A stretch of DNA of 64,000 bases from Prostheceraeus crozeri (taxonomy: Eukaryota; Platyhelminthes; Polycladida; Euryleptidae), in NCBI GenBank assembly GCA_907163375.1, contig CAJQUW010001866.1, positions 1,116,001 through 1,180,000 on the forward strand, in the 5' to 3' direction. A program made the translations under genes and the position numbers. Positions within the stretch are counted from its first letter, which is position 1, and every line of letters starts with the position of its first letter. Positions 31,650-43,449 of this stretch are shown here, piece by piece. A model generated the notes under the pieces. The model made no database searches. It was not told where the DNA came from and saw nothing but the letters and a program-made list of their open reading frames with translations.

Positions 31650-33125
31650 CTACTTTAGGTGTTGAGCATGTATGGCAAGCTTTGTCCCGACTTGCTCTCA
31701 AGGCAACAGGTAGTGATGATGTCCCAACAGCTATTTACAAAAAGTGTTCTGTAGTTCTTGCTGAACCCATTCATCAACTTATTACTGAGAGTCTGCGATT
31801 GCGAAGGTTTCCAAGACTATGGAAAACTGCGGACATTGTTCCTGTTCCCAAGTCGTCGAGTCATAAGGTTAATGATCTTCGTCCAATAAGCCTTCTACCG
31901 GTGCCAGCAAAAGTTACTGAGAAGTTTATTCTCGATGAGTTGAAACCGTTATTTACGTCTTTTTTGGCAATAATCAATTTGGGATCAGGAGGAAATCTTC
32001 AACTAGTCATGCCATCATTGCCGCGCATGACTCGCTGACCCGTTTTGCTGACGATCCTGAAATTGGTGCATCACTATTTCTCAGCTTTGACTTTTCAAAG
32101 GCTTTTGGTAAAATAAGTCACCACGATCTGGTTCAAAAGGTCCTTCAGATGAACTGTCCAGCAGGGTTTGTTATTTGGCTGAAGCAATATCTCAGTGATC
32201 GTCAACAACGAGTTCGCTTAGATGGTCGCAAGAGTGCATTGAGTGAGGTGACAAGTGGTGTGTCCTTGTGTCCTACTGTGTCCGTATCTGTTTGGTCTCT
32301 ACGTCTCATCTCTGCAACCGTCTAATTCGGACACTATTATGGCGAAGTTTGTTGATGACCTTGCAATAACATTTGGCATTAGAAAGCCCTTCGTCCGTTA
32401 TGATATTGAGAGAATAAAATCTGAAATTACTGTCATACGCAATTGGTCATTTAGAAATGATATGCAACTGAACGAACATAAAACTACGGGACTGATCAGA
32501 TATCGAGGAGATTTTCAGGAAGTAGTCGTCCTCGAAAGCGAGCTTGCTGATATAACTTTCAAGCAGAATGTCCGTTTTCTTGGTGTCATTATGGATGGGA
32601 ATTTTGGATGGGGCTACTAAGAAAAACTATGTGCTCAACGAATGTATGTACTACGGCGAATGAAGTCATGTACAACAATGAAGGACTTCAGATTAATATA
32701 TGCATCCCTCATCAGAACTTTACTTGAGTATGCATCTCCCGCCTTCGTTGGTTTATCCACTGAAGGCTCAAGACGCCTACAAAGAGTTCAAAGCAGATGT
32801 CTCAGGATAAAGGGCATCACTGACCAACATGTACCTGATCTTACAACGCGAAGCTTTAAAGGTTTTGCATGAGATCCCTTTCACCGACACATTCATCAAA
32901 GACCTTTTCCCACCTACCGTTCCCAGTGGTCGACTTTCTGTTTATTACTCCCGTTCATCTTTACGAAGAAGCTCTTTTTTTCCGAAAATGAGCATAATTT
33001 CATCGTCTTCCTTTTGTGATTAACTTTATACTTATATTATCTTGATTGTCAATGCATTTCGAATGTCTTGTATATATATTCCGATTGCCATTCAAAGAAC
33101 AAATAAACATATATCTCTCTCCGCA
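31650..33125 (+). mobile_element. LINE-C: 5'-truncated CR1/jockey-group retrotransposon
   Basis: Forward-strand RT remains from the start of the fingers to the C-terminal region, followed by a short 3' part ending around ACAAATAAACATATATCTC. At least three frame changes. No endonuclease. Confidence 0.85.
31655..33023 (+). pseudogene. LINE-C reverse transcriptase pseudogene
   Basis: Pieces in order: LALKATGSDDVPTAIYK, FPRLWKTADIVPVPKSS and LRPISLLPVPAKVTEKF (fingers), in frame to about 32035. In another frame follow LTRFADDPEIGASLFLSFDF and SKAFGKISHHDLV (motif A, with G in place of the usual D after F), then WLKQYLSDRQQRVRLDG. A further frame carries LFGLYVSSLQPSN and KFVDDLAITF (motif C, V in place of A), NDMQLNEHKT and VRFLGVIMDG. 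Last comes the C-terminal region with LIRTLLEYASPAFVGLS. The frame changes are near 31960, 32265 and 32615, with a further overlap near 32830. Not functional. Confidence 0.85.
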
Positions 33126-33129
33126 CAAA

Positions 33130-33710
33130 AAGTAAAATAGAAAATTTAGGCTTCGGGGTCCACTGGGACCGTGGGTTGGGATGAGCCAGGGAATGCCCTC
33201 CAGATGCACAGTATGCCAGCAGATCAGCACATCCGAAGTTTAGACGTAGAATCACTCTAACTTCAACTTCAACTCCTCATTGATACATTATCAAAAAAAG
33301 AGCAGATTTGTGACACTTTGAGCGCAAGTAAAATAGAATATCGTAGGAAGGCGCCATTGACATCCATCTCTTCATTTCACAACATCTTTGACGTCTTCAC
33401 AGTTTAATAAAGATAAAATGAATATCAGAATTCGCTCTGAGACTGCGAATGTATTCCAGTGGAAACCAGGCCGATAAGAGCTGCCTACGGCGAAGCAAAT
33501 ATCTCAATTTTCACTTCAACAACTCTCCTTTTCTCTACGTACACTGTCAGGCGTCATTGCGTGTTGATTCTCAGTGGAAAGATCCTATCGTACTTTCTAG
33601 AGACAATCAGAGCGGGACATGAAACAGATTTCATCTCGTCTGGTAGGCGAGTCTAGCTCGTGATGAGAGAAACTGATAGAGAATTGAAATGATAAAGAAA
33701 TATCTAATAG
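33130..33710. other. No recognised gene
   Basis: A GGGGTCCACTGGGACC word at 33156-33171 recalls the palindromes near 30.8 and 31.5 kb. Otherwise nothing. Confidence 0.35.
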
Positions 33711-33860
33711 GGAAATGCTGTAAGACTTACAAGATCTTATCACGAATTGCAGCAAGATTTCAATCTTATTACACTTGTCGAGTCTATTAAAGCGATATTG
33801 CTGCAAGGGTTCTTTAAATTCATCCCTCAAGTTTAAAGAATGATATCGCAATTACTAAGG
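33711..33860 (+). repeat. Dispersed repeat R5, copy 1
   Basis: GTAAGACTTACAAGATCTTATCAC, GCAAGATTTCAATCTT and GAGTCTATTAAAGCG recur in the same order at 35838-35990 (there GTAAGACTTGCAAGAATATATC, GCAAGATTTCAATCTT, GAGTCTACTCAAGCG). Confidence 0.7.
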
Positions 33861-33861
33861 C

Positions 33862-34860
33862 TGCGTCTAAAAATGTTGAAAACTTAAAACTTATCAAACC
33901 TTATTAAAACTTACTAAAAAAGATAAAATGCAAAGGAATCCATATGCAAGATTGCGTAGAGAAATTTCGAAGAAAGTTTTCTATCATTAGAACATGCCGC
34001 GAATATTCATTTTCAGAATAAATGCATCTAGAAAGAGATTTAGTTAGGTAGTGTCTATTGCCACGGCCAATCCGCTACAATTTTGGTATCACGGCTATTA
34101 AGCTGACTGAGCCGGTAATGGGGTAGTCTGGTGTGGGTAGGACACCTGAATTCTGTGAAAATAGTCTGTATAGTAAGTTATGCATTGATGATAGAAACCT
34201 TTCAATTTTTCTGCCTTCCAATTTTTCAACCTTTCAATTTGCTTTAGATATTTTGAATAAAGACAATGATTACCCAATGGATATTATAATCAACATCGCT
34301 AATTATTTTTTAAAAGCCTATGCGGTGGGTTGGACACTATACGTAATTCGAGTACTTCTGTTCTTCCATACTCCAAAATGAAAGGGAAAAATAAGTCTGA
34401 AGTCAATGAAAAGCAACAATGTATTCACCAAAAGTATGACACAATCGAAATATCACAAAAATATCATAAGTTATAATCTACAGACTCGCATGTTGCACAT
34501 TTGGTTGAAGCAAAACAAGTCTGACATGCCCACAACCCACACGGGATGCACATAAACCAATCCATTATTGTTTGCTTTGACCAAATTTCACTGCACATAC
34601 AACAAACGTGATCCGATTTCGCTTTCTTTATTTACTATCTCCGATGTGACATTTAATTTTTCTTTCTTTTTGGTTTTCTTTTCTGGTCTAGCATAGTCGG
34701 TGAGGAAACAGAAGCCACTTATGTTCCTCTATGAATCGGGGTTAGAGTGTTTTCTTGGAGAAGACAGGACAGTGCGAATAGCTGAAAATGAGCTGTTTAC
34801 TTCAGAAGTCGTGGATCTACTTGACCAAGGAACATCATCCCCAAGATAAAGGAGTATCTA
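33862..34860. other. No recognised gene
   Basis: A forward open frame of 82 codons (34133-34381) has no known domain. Nothing else assigned. Confidence 0.4.
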
Positions 34861-34861
34861 C

Positions 34862-35425
34862 AAGAATTGAACAATCATTTGTCGAAGTGTTCGACTGAAT
34901 CTCATAAGAATAAGATTTAGACTTTTCAAAGTCCACGGCTGATGTAGTGTTTTTGAGCGAAGAAGGTCCACAATAATTGAAGCCACTTATCAGAAGATCA
35001 GATTTTGCTTTCATGTCCTGCCAAACAACATTGAATACTTCAAAAAATACATTTTAATTGAGATAGACTTTGAAGGTAATTCGAGAGAACGTCAGACCAC
35101 TTCGACTTTAAGGGTTTGTTGAAGTGTTTATCGAGTGGCTGCAAGCGGTGAGATGAATGTGGAGGTAAGCAAAACATTTCTATTCCACATTTGTTTGCAA
35201 ATTCAATGCTCTTAACAGTTATGTGTGACGTGTGTCCATCCAAGAAAAACGCGCAGCTTTTACCTGGGATATGATTCCTATGCTCCTCAAGGTGCTTCAA
35301 AAATAAAAGGAATATGTTTTGGTTTACATATCCAGTTTACGAATAATGGCTTTTTGGACCATGTGGATACAATTAAACATCCGTGGAGCACGACCTTTAA
35401 ATATGAGGAACATGGTTGATTGAGA
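34862..35425 (-). pseudogene. pogo/Tigger-like (DDE_1) transposase fragment
   Basis: Reverse strand, in order: MFLIFKGR (core start), GYVNQNIFLLFLKHLEEHRN, then SCAFFLDGHTSHIT, GIEMFCLPPHSSHRLQPLDK and HFNKPLKSKW. After a stop, NVVWQDMKAKSDLLISGFNY and CG-P follow. The D-G-H-x-S-H motif, the CLPPHxxHxLQPLD motif and the C-terminal S-G-F-x-x-x-G-x-x-P motif are hallmarks of pogo/Tigger/jerky transposases. The main open stretch is 35040-35300. A frame change near 35360 and stops near 35040 and 35345 break it. No terminal repeats found. Domesticated relatives (jerky, CENP-B) share these motifs, but the decay argues for a dead transposon. Confidence 0.8.
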
Positions 35426-35429
35426 ACAC

Positions 35430-35836
35430 ACTACTGCACTATGACTCGTGCGTGTGAGCCTGTGTGCCTGTGGTTGATTGAGAACACGGCAATTAAATGG
35501 TTAAATCCAGCTTTGCTATGTCGATTGTTTTGAAGTCGCTGCTAATTTGACTAACTAATCAGGAAATTTCTGAATTTCCATAAAATTTAGGAGACGAAGT
35601 AAGACCAAGTGAGGCGACGAAAAACAAAGCTGTGAGGTTTAATGCACCCTGATACATATTTCTTGCTACATTGAGTGATTTGTAGTCACTTATAGCTGAG
35701 AAATATGAGGCGTGGTCATGGACATGGAAGAATATTGTACCAGCTCAGCCGGTGCAATAGTCACTGTCATTTTAATATACATGAAAGTATCTTGAAATTG
35801 TCAACAGGGGAATAGATGCAAGATGCATGGAAAGCA
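35430..35836. other. No recognised gene
   Basis: GGTTGATTGAGAACAC occurs twice (about 35415 and 35472). Otherwise nothing. Confidence 0.4.
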
Positions 35837-35837
35837 A

Positions 35838-35990
35838 ATAGAATGGAACTTGTAAGACTTGCAAGAATATATCACAATCTGCAAGATTTCAATCTTTTCA
35901 GACTTGCCGAGTCTACTCAAGCGTTATTGATGCAGGGGCCTCTTGTTCTCATCCCACAGGTTTCAGGAATGACACATGTACACCGTCTTA
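35838..35990 (+). repeat. Dispersed repeat R5, copy 2
   Basis: Partner of 33711-33860. The 88-codon forward frame over it (35816-36082) has no domain and I do not regard it as a gene. Confidence 0.7.
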
Positions 35991-36089
35991 AATCGCGGTT
36001 GTATTATGAAGATAATATGCGCAAGAATCTATATTCAAAATTTTGCAGAAAAGTGCGGAAAACATGTCAAATCTGTCATTAAACATGGC

Positions 36090-36930
36090 GAGAACAGTCA
36101 CCCTCGCTAAAAGTTTCCTTGAGAACTCATGAAATTTAATGCGGATTCATGAGATTTTTATGAGAGCTCGTGAGATTATGACGAGTCTCATGATATTCAT
36201 ATAAGAAAATATTTAATTTATGATGTTCTCATGATGCTTTGATGAGAATATAATGAGTGGCAATGCGAGAACATTCATAAAATGCATTCATGGGAAAATC
36301 TTGAGTATTCATGAGGCTCTTGTGGAAATGAATTTATAAGTAGTAAGGTATGCATGCTAGCCGCGAAAGGAAAGAGTCATAAGAAAGTTTATTCAATTGA
36401 TAAAAATCTCCATATTTAGTCTGTAAAGGATAATAGGCAAAAATATAGAATACATCATGGCGATGTGCAGCAGCTTTTTCGAAATGATGTATCTATAATT
36501 TGACTCTGCAATTACCATTACTATGCAAGATGTTGAAAATGGACATATATGCAATAACAGTTCAATTTTTTATCATGATAAATAAAAGATCATTACTGCT
36601 GTATGTATGACTTATTTCGAACTCTATCCCCAATCGTCAAATTTCAAGCAAGAATGCTTGATGTTGAAGATTTTAATGCTGATTATCAGGATTGCAATCA
36701 CATGTCTTTATTTCTGAAAAGCAATAAAGCAAATTTTAGCTCTTCCTTCAATTAACGTTTATTCTATTCCATGCAAGTTACTGAAAGCTTCCCTGATCGC
36801 ACCTATTTTAATGTCTACATTTGGCACTCACATTGTTCCCAATTAACGCCCCTTTAACATTCTACACTTCACAATTATGCGACAGATCATGATAATGACA
36901 ATCTGTCAGTGACTTTCCCAACGCTTGCTA
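36090..36930. other. No recognised gene
   Basis: TCATGAGA-like words recur irregularly at 36110-36330. Otherwise nothing. Confidence 0.35.
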
Positions 36931-36933
36931 CTC

Positions 36934-37010
36934 CGAATGGTACAATTCCTTCGAAGTGCTCTCATTGCCACGATTCCTTCAGATTCGCAGAATTCGCTGT
37001 CCAAAAACGC
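36934..37010 (+). repeat. Dispersed repeat R6, copy 1
   Basis: The segment around CCACGATTCCTTCAGATTCG matches 47925-48075 (same orientation) and 56640-56800 (inverted). Confidence 0.6.
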
Positions 37011-37405
37011 GTGGAAGATTCAAGAAATGAAACACTAATTTAGTGAATCATGAATTCATGTCAATCAAAATTGAATTAAAAACTTGAAATTTCAGTCAAC
37101 AAAGCTCAAAAAGATTTCGACTTTTTCATGAAGACTTGCATTATATTGCGGTTCGCGAAATTCCCTTGATAATCAGTTTAAGATGTTCGCTAGCAGATAT
37201 TCATTCCTTTAGATATCCAACATGTTTCATGCTCCTTATATATGGTGTTCATGTTAATAGTACATATAATTTGCAAAAATTTAGCATTTTAAAACCCGTT
37301 CAAGTAATTTTTTGGAGTACAATCTCCGCAAAAAAACCTTAATCTTATCATATAGAAATTTTCACTGTATACAGATACGTTTTTGAGTCGAAATTCTACC
37401 TGAAC
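37011..37405. mobile_element. Element R3, copy 2 (left-truncated)
   Basis: Body and right end match 9212-9992. The right end (GAGTCGAAATTCTACCT) is a worn version of the inverted repeat. The left end is missing, and repeat R6 abuts it. Confidence 0.65.
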
Positions 37406-38230
37406 AATGTCACTGTTTCAGATGTCAATGTCATTTGTTTGTCTGAGGAGAAACTTGAAGGGAATGTGCTTTCAGACAGCGTTATTTTGTTTTCTTGTAA
37501 TTTTCAAAGCTAGCCGAATTTGTTTTGTGTCCGCAGATTTAGTAGAGTTTCCTGTCAAGCAATCGCTATCATTTACGGGCATCTAGTCTTGTCGATAAGA
37601 AGTGAAATTTCGTCTTGTCAGATATAATCATTATAACAGAAAGGTGAACACAAATATTCCTCAAAATTGTGTTTTTACATTTCACGACAATTCTCAGCGG
37701 ACAGATCGTCTGAAATATCATTCTTAGAGACGAAATATATCAGCGACTGCGATACTACAAATGAAAGTCTATTTTCTTTTTTTCAACGATTGGATTAACA
37801 AATAATAACAGCAAATTTTTAGTCAACGCGATCAAGAAAGTGAAAGAGGAAAATTGTTTGTCACTCTTTGCAATTCATCATTTTGCAAATCACTGATAAG
37901 ATTCATCGTTGATTAAATATCATGCGCTTAGCTGAGAAGAAATCAAAAACACCGGATAACAGAGCAGAGCGTATTTGCTTTCTCTAATGAGCCGAAACAG
38001 AAGGATAGAATTGACTTCAAAAATCAAATGAAATGTCAAACCTGTCATGAAATTTCACATTATCCCATTGCCTCTTGCTTGGCGTTTGATCGCTGCCACG
38101 ATGATGTAGCAAGAAATTACGTAATTAAAGCTATTTTCCCCCGAGGATGGAGGGGTTCCTCCCCTTACGCATTGCTTGATATTGTTACAAAACTGCGGCT
38201 TATTTTTGCGCATCTGCAACCAATGAATAG
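37406..38230. other. No recognised gene
   Basis: Nothing recognised on either strand. Confidence 0.4.
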
Positions 38231-38231
38231 A

Positions 38232-38471
38232 CATAATAAGCTCATACGCTGACAATCACAGACAACGATTCAAACAAAACAATAACAATTATGAAAAACA
38301 AGTATTCAAACACTTTTAAGAAAAGAGATCTACCATTAAGAGATTTACCAAACCCTAGGTCTTAATGGTGAATCTCTCTCTTCTTAGAAGTGTCCGAATA
38401 ATTGTTTTCCATAATTGTTATTGTTTTGCTGGAATCGTTGTTCGTCATTGTCAGCGTATGAGCTAATTATG
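38232..38471. repeat. Long inverted repeat, about 240 bp
   Basis: Arms of about 105-110 bp, starting CATAATAAGCTCATACGCTG, are reverse complements with roughly 10% differences by eye, around a loop of about 20 bases near 38342-38362. It could be a MITE or a hairpin RNA source. I see no clean target duplication. Confidence 0.85.
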
Positions 38472-38474
38472 TTC

Positions 38475-39215
38475 CAAAACTACTATAGATACAACTTAAA
38501 TTCTTCGTAGCTTTAAGTTTCTATGCATTTCAGAGCATTGATCAAAAATCCTAGTCAAGTTTGACCCGTAGAACATCAAATACAAGTACGAGTATTATTG
38601 ACCTTTTTAAAAAAAACTTTTTGCAAATGGAGAATTTTTGTCAATTTTCTGCAAAATCAAGCAGACCATTGGCAAAGTACAAGATGAAGTCATCAGTACA
38701 CTGTAAACCACTCACTACCAAACACATACGAAGGATGGATACCAAAATATACTGACTTATGTTGTTTTGTTGTTTTTAATCAGCCAATCAGAGAAGGAGT
38801 TGTTCGCATCGTTGTACACTGTAAACTGTAAGCAGCCACCTAACAGATAATTCATCAGCCAAATCAGTATTTTAGCTGATGCTGCGCATAATCAGACAAA
38901 TTTCATGCCTATCAGACAGCTTTTGTCTCATCGCTCGGACCAAGCGTTATACACTAAGAACGCTGACTTTTATTTTCTCAAATGGCATAGAAATCCACAT
39001 GTACAATGATTGGTTAATTTTTACAAGTAGTATTAAAGGCTCTAACTTATAAGTGGCGTCCAGATTGGGAACACGGATCCTGCACATCAATTTTGAAGAT
39101 TATTTAGTATGACCTCCTCTTCTACTTCATATCAAGCGATTACCAAAAACTAAAATTTTACAAAACGGTCATGCGATCCAGCAGCGATGTATACAAACGA
39201 ATGCTACATCTCATG
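38475..39215. other. No recognised gene
   Basis: Nothing recognised on either strand. Confidence 0.4.
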
Positions 39216-39220
39216 ACCGC

Positions 39221-39575
39221 ACGTTGCACGTCATGCAGATATGCATTCTACGATTCTCACTGGGACTGATGCTGATGGACCATGTGCTATACGAGGAGGT
39301 GAAGAGCTGCCTTGGTGTACGCGGGAACTGGCTCCGCTGGTTTGGACACGTCGCCCGTGCTCCGGAGGGCTCTGTTTTGCAAACCGCAATACAACTGGAG
39401 TACCAGGCATGTCGCCACGCGGGTGGCCCAAGTAGCGAGTGAAGAACACCATTAATGAAGATCTACATGGAACCCAACTGAAGTAGGACAACATTGATCG
39501 CTCAGAATGGAGACACTACCGCCACGGAGACTCCGCGCCCCTCCAGAGATGGCGAAGAAGATGATGATCAACTGA
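39221..39575 (+). pseudogene. LINE C-terminal fragment (RTE/BovB-like tail)
   Basis: The forward frame reads GNWLRWFGHVARAPEGSVLQ and TAIQLE, then the next frame continues VPGMSPRGWPK, stop, RVKNTINEDLHGT. After another stop comes DRSEWRHYRHGDSAPLQRWRRR. The R-W-x-G-H-V motif, PRGxPK and the closing W-R-x-x segment form the usual end of RTE-like and related LINE ORF2 proteins. One frame change near 39400 and two stops; nothing of the RT proper is left. Confidence 0.7.
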
Positions 39576-39579
39576 CAAC

Positions 39580-41040
39580 TAACTTTAATTATAACAAGTC
39601 GCGGGCAGAAAATGAAAGCCTGCTTCTGTCACACTTCTCAATCCAGTCATGTGTCTAGTCATTCCATCTGTACAGCACTTTGTGATATTCTTTAATAAAG
39701 GCAATAAGAACGGATTTCTTATCTGACCTCTCCTTGAGTTTCTATTCATCAAATTGAAGGAGAAATCCTTGACAGCAAGTCAATCACATCAACGAATAGA
39801 ATTCTATTCATTGACTGGAAGTGAAAAAATCTTTCAATCATCACACTGCATAATTATCAGCTGTCAATCAAAGTGTTGAGAGATTTCTATTCACGTATGA
39901 CTGTTCTCTGCGCATTTTTGAATGACAGGATCGATGTGAGAGCCAACATTCTCTGATGTAGAGCAGGGCTAGAAGGCACGTACCGGTCTGTCGGTCAGAG
40001 GCTGACTTAAGTGACTATCAAGCTGGTCAAAGTTCAGACCATCTGTAAACCGGCTCCAGGTCGAGCTGCGTCCTGGTTTCAAGGTTGGGCAAAAACTTGG
40101 GGTCAAAACTAAAAACCCAAGCCCAATTTTATGAAATCAAGTAAACGAAGTGCATTCTTTGCACTTTGTGCTGACATGAAGATTCTTCTATAAGCCAAAA
40201 TTCCTATTGGGCTCATGAGAAGTGTGCTATTAGTGGGAAAGATTTATTATTGCAATAATTGTAATTAGTAGCCTAAGTACATGTACAGCGCCATAAAGTT
40301 ATCTTTTAATCTAACCTACACTAATATACTGACTAATTGAAGATCTTTGATTTAATTATGACTGAGTTACACATTGCTCATAGCAAAGCAATTGTCTTCA
40401 TTTTAACTCATTAAGAAATATAAACAAACTTGATAAATATTAGAGCTGTGCAGTAAGTGCATGGCTAAACATATTTGGAATGCGAAATCGGAATAAATTT
40501 ATTTTTGGATAAATGTCGGCTATCGCAGAAAATTTAGGGTTGCGGATAACTGCGAAGATGTAAAATATACGGAATATATAAAAATTCAATATGCACAAAT
40601 GCAACAAAATACATGTAAGCCAACAATAGATATAATATGTATGAACTTTCAATGCGCAGTATTGTCAAGCTCAGAATGAAATAGCTGGCAATTAGAAGTA
40701 TTTCATTTTATTAAATATTCTGTGAAGCTAGTGGAAATTTGATAAAATATCAGAACATTATGCTTTTGTCCTGTAGCTCCCCTAAGATTCAAATCAAAAT
40801 ATTAATTTTTGTAACTTGATCTGTATTTATTCAGCATTAATAAAAAACCCAAGTTTTGTATCACTTTCCCAAAGTAGACCCAAAACCGTAGATCCAACCT
40901 TGTTGGTTTAGACTGACTTCAGGCTATGTGTGCAATTAACTAAATTGCTCAAATCGAAAGGAGTTGTGGTGATCGGGGTTGTTTGAAGGAATTCACAGCA
41001 CCGGGAGAGACATTCTGCCATTCTCCAAGATATATAGACA
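39580..41040. other. No recognised gene
   Basis: GGTTGGGCAAAAACTTGG-type words near 40085 and partly inverted counterparts near 40850-40910 hint at an element of about 950 bp, but no ends could be fixed. 40955-41035 contains a worn, inverted R6 copy. Confidence 0.35.
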
Positions 41041-41044
41041 ATGT

Positions 41045-41332
41045 TATGATTTGCAATGAACAAGTTAGTGAAATTTCCACGGGGAATGATTGAACATCAC
41101 TTTAAACACACTATTGACAAGTCGCCTAAGTTAGTGCGCCTGAAATAGTTGATAAATGCTGCATTTTGTAAACACAATGTAATTAGAATAAGCAAATATT
41201 GAGTTCGATCCTCAGACGCAAAATGGGAACAGACCTGAATAGCTGCCACTTCATCCAATATCAGGAATCATCAGCAGGCCTAGCTCACATCTCTAAACAT
41301 CGACACAACTCCCTATTTAAAGTCGCAGTCAT
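41045..41332 (+). repeat. Repeat R4 in the order Y-X
   Basis: Block Y (41045-41200) precedes block X (41222-41332), the reverse of the main order at 28583-28845. Confidence 0.6.
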
Positions 41333-41384
41333 TCACGGATAAGCCGGCATTTACACATGACCAGGGTTTACCCAGGCACAGTTA

Positions 41385-42330
41385 CAGCCAAAGAAGAAGG
41401 GAGCCCAGGGGTCGGAAGGCGTGCTGCTCACTGCCGTAGAGATTCAGTAAGCTATTTTTCATTGTGCTCAAAACATTTTTTTCAAAAATCTTGCTTAGGG
41501 CAGGAAGGAGAGATATTGGTCTGTAATCTGCAAGGCTTGGTTTCGTTCTCTTTGGAATAGGGCAAATTAAAGCAGTTTTCCAACAGTCTGGAAAAACTCG
41601 ACTGTGGATTGAACTCTCGAAAATGTGGCGGACAACATCGCAAATCAAGTAAGCCCTTTCTCTTAATAGACGAGGGGAAGTGGATCAGTTCCATTTGATT
41701 TTCTGTCGTTGATGCTACAGAGGTGATGAAATACATTCTCTGACGTTATCGAACAATTCCATTTTTGATCATCGAGATTCAAAAGAGTTTCGTCTAGGAG
41801 AGAGTTGAAATTTTCTTTAAAGGAATCGGAGAGAATCTGAAGACTTTCATACACTCCTGAAGAGAGGCTGTTCAAAGACGCGGGGGTCGTTTTCGGCCGC
41901 TGATATCGTTGACTAAACTCCAAATATTTCGATTTTTACTTAGGCTAGCTTTGGTTCACACATCTTTTGCTTTCTTAACTTCTGTTCTCACTTTTGTCTT
42001 TAGGTGATTGTAAACGTTCCATTGTTTCTTTCTGTAGTCTTCCCAGCGGCTGTTTATCAGTGTCTTTAAAACTGGGGTCATCCAAAGTTTATCAGAGGAG
42101 GAGAGAACGATGCACTTTCTGGGACTATGTTGAACAGAATCCATCATCAATTCATAGAACCTTTCACACTTCTCGTTTACTGAGTCTGCCTGATAAATGG
42201 ACGAAAAATTGGCACACGATAAGTTATTTAGAAACGCAGAAATGTGAGACCGAGGAATCGAGGAACATTGCAAAACGGACACTGCCATCAAACAACATAT
42301 CTGTATATGTAATTACTGCACGTATGATGA
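41385..42330 (-). pseudogene. LINE-D: linker and RT fingers fragment
   Basis: Reverse strand: SSSDKLWMTPVLKTLINSRW and YRKKQWNVYNHLKTKVRTEV (endonuclease-RT linker, about 42150-41960). A later frame gives SLQILSDSFKENFNSLLD and SNGTDPLPLVY (about 41870-41665). Then come IHSRVFPDCWKTALICPIPK and YRPISLLPALSKIFEKNVL (fingers, about 41620-41430). The palm is missing. Frame changes near 41950 and 41660. It is of the CR1/jockey group and not collinear with LINE-E next to it. Confidence 0.8.
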
Positions 42331-42639
42331 TATTAAAAGTCAGTTCCGAGAAATATTAAGTAACTATGAAATCGGTATTGTAGAGGCATTAATGATCAAA
42401 ATAGCATCAGCCAAAAATTAATCACTCTGCTGAAAATAATGGAATATCGCATTTGCAAAAGGTATTTAATTAATTTCTTTGTCTTGTGCTAAGTAACTGT
42501 AAAGTCACCCATAATGGTATTGAATTTCGCAATTGTTTAATTAAATCAATCATGTTCTTGCTTCAGCGTTATTGATCAGTGTTAACAATGTCTCTGGACG
42601 TTTTAGTACTTAATTATTTTACAGTGACGGATTTCTATG

Positions 42640-42722
42640 GCTGCAACTTTAAATAGGGAGTGTTGTCGGTGTTGAAAGATGTGAACTTGGCCTGCTGATG
42701 ATTCCTGATATTGGATGAAATC
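42640..42722 (-). repeat. Repeat R4 block X, inverted
   Basis: Reverse complement of block X (CTATTTAAAGTTGCAG to TCATCCAATATCAGG). It ends exactly where the tail of LINE-E begins, so LINE-E probably inserted into it. Confidence 0.7.
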
Positions 42723-43440
42723 ATAATCATAATCACTTTATTTGTTCACTTCTGCATGTAATACAATTCTGTGAACCGTACAAATCAAATACACGATGTC
42801 AATAAAGTAAAAAAAGAAAGAAGTGCAATGGTTATTCAGTTCATGAATAAAACGGAAAGACAAAAATAAAATCATTTACAAAATTTTATGAAAGAATGGC
42901 TAAAACGAACAGTCTTTGCGATGGGAGGCTGTAGTGAACCATTCGCTCTCATTGACATATTCAAAACAGGTCGTACATTGAACAATGTCCTAAGTGGGTC
43001 AGTTTCACATTTTTCAATAGAACGAAACAATTTTTGGCACATTTTGTTGGCAGAATCCAAAACAGATTCTCTCTCATCACAAGAAACACCAATTATCTTG
43101 AAAATTCTTCTTTCGATACGAACAATATCATGTAGTAGGTAATCAGTAATGTTGCAAAAGCACGGAAACGAATATGTCAGCACACTACGTATAAAAGCAA
43201 TATCAGCATGAAACATGACATTCTTCGTACAAGCACTACGCCGAAGATTGCGTACAATGAAGATTCTTCGAGATGCCTTCCTAACAATATATTTCACATG
43301 CTCATTCCACTTCATGTCGGCAGAAAAAATAGCCCCAAGGAAACTTGAAACTATGAACATTGCGCAAGCTATTCAAATCTGCCCCATTTTTCATCTGAAG
43401 ATGCAACCCAAAATTCAATTATTCTATGAAAAATATTGCT
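42718..43440 (-). mobile_element. LINE-E: 3' end of a CR1/jockey-group retrotransposon
   Basis: Only the C-terminal region after the RT palm remains, followed by a 3' part ending in a short (ATAATC)n tail at about 42721-42738. 5' truncated. Confidence 0.85.
42872..43360 (-). pseudogene. LINE-E C-terminal ORF2 fragment
   Basis: Open for about 162 codons on the reverse strand: LGAIFSADMKWNEHVKYIVR, KASRRIFIVRNLRRSACT, AFIRSVLTYSFPCFCNIT and IERRIFKIIGV. This is the region just after the palm in CR1/jockey-like ORF2 proteins (LGV..S.DLKWN.H, RSVL.Y). The frame is whole where present, suggesting a fairly young insertion. Confidence 0.85.
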
Positions 43441-43449
43441 TTGTCACGT

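Noticed and set aside
39967-40930. A hAT-like element starting CAGGGCTAGAAGGCA
   Set aside because: The possible right end matches weakly and no 8-bp duplication was found.
41385-43440. LINE-D and LINE-E as one element
   Set aside because: On the reverse strand the C-terminal part comes before the linker and fingers, so they are not collinear, and an R4 block lies between them.
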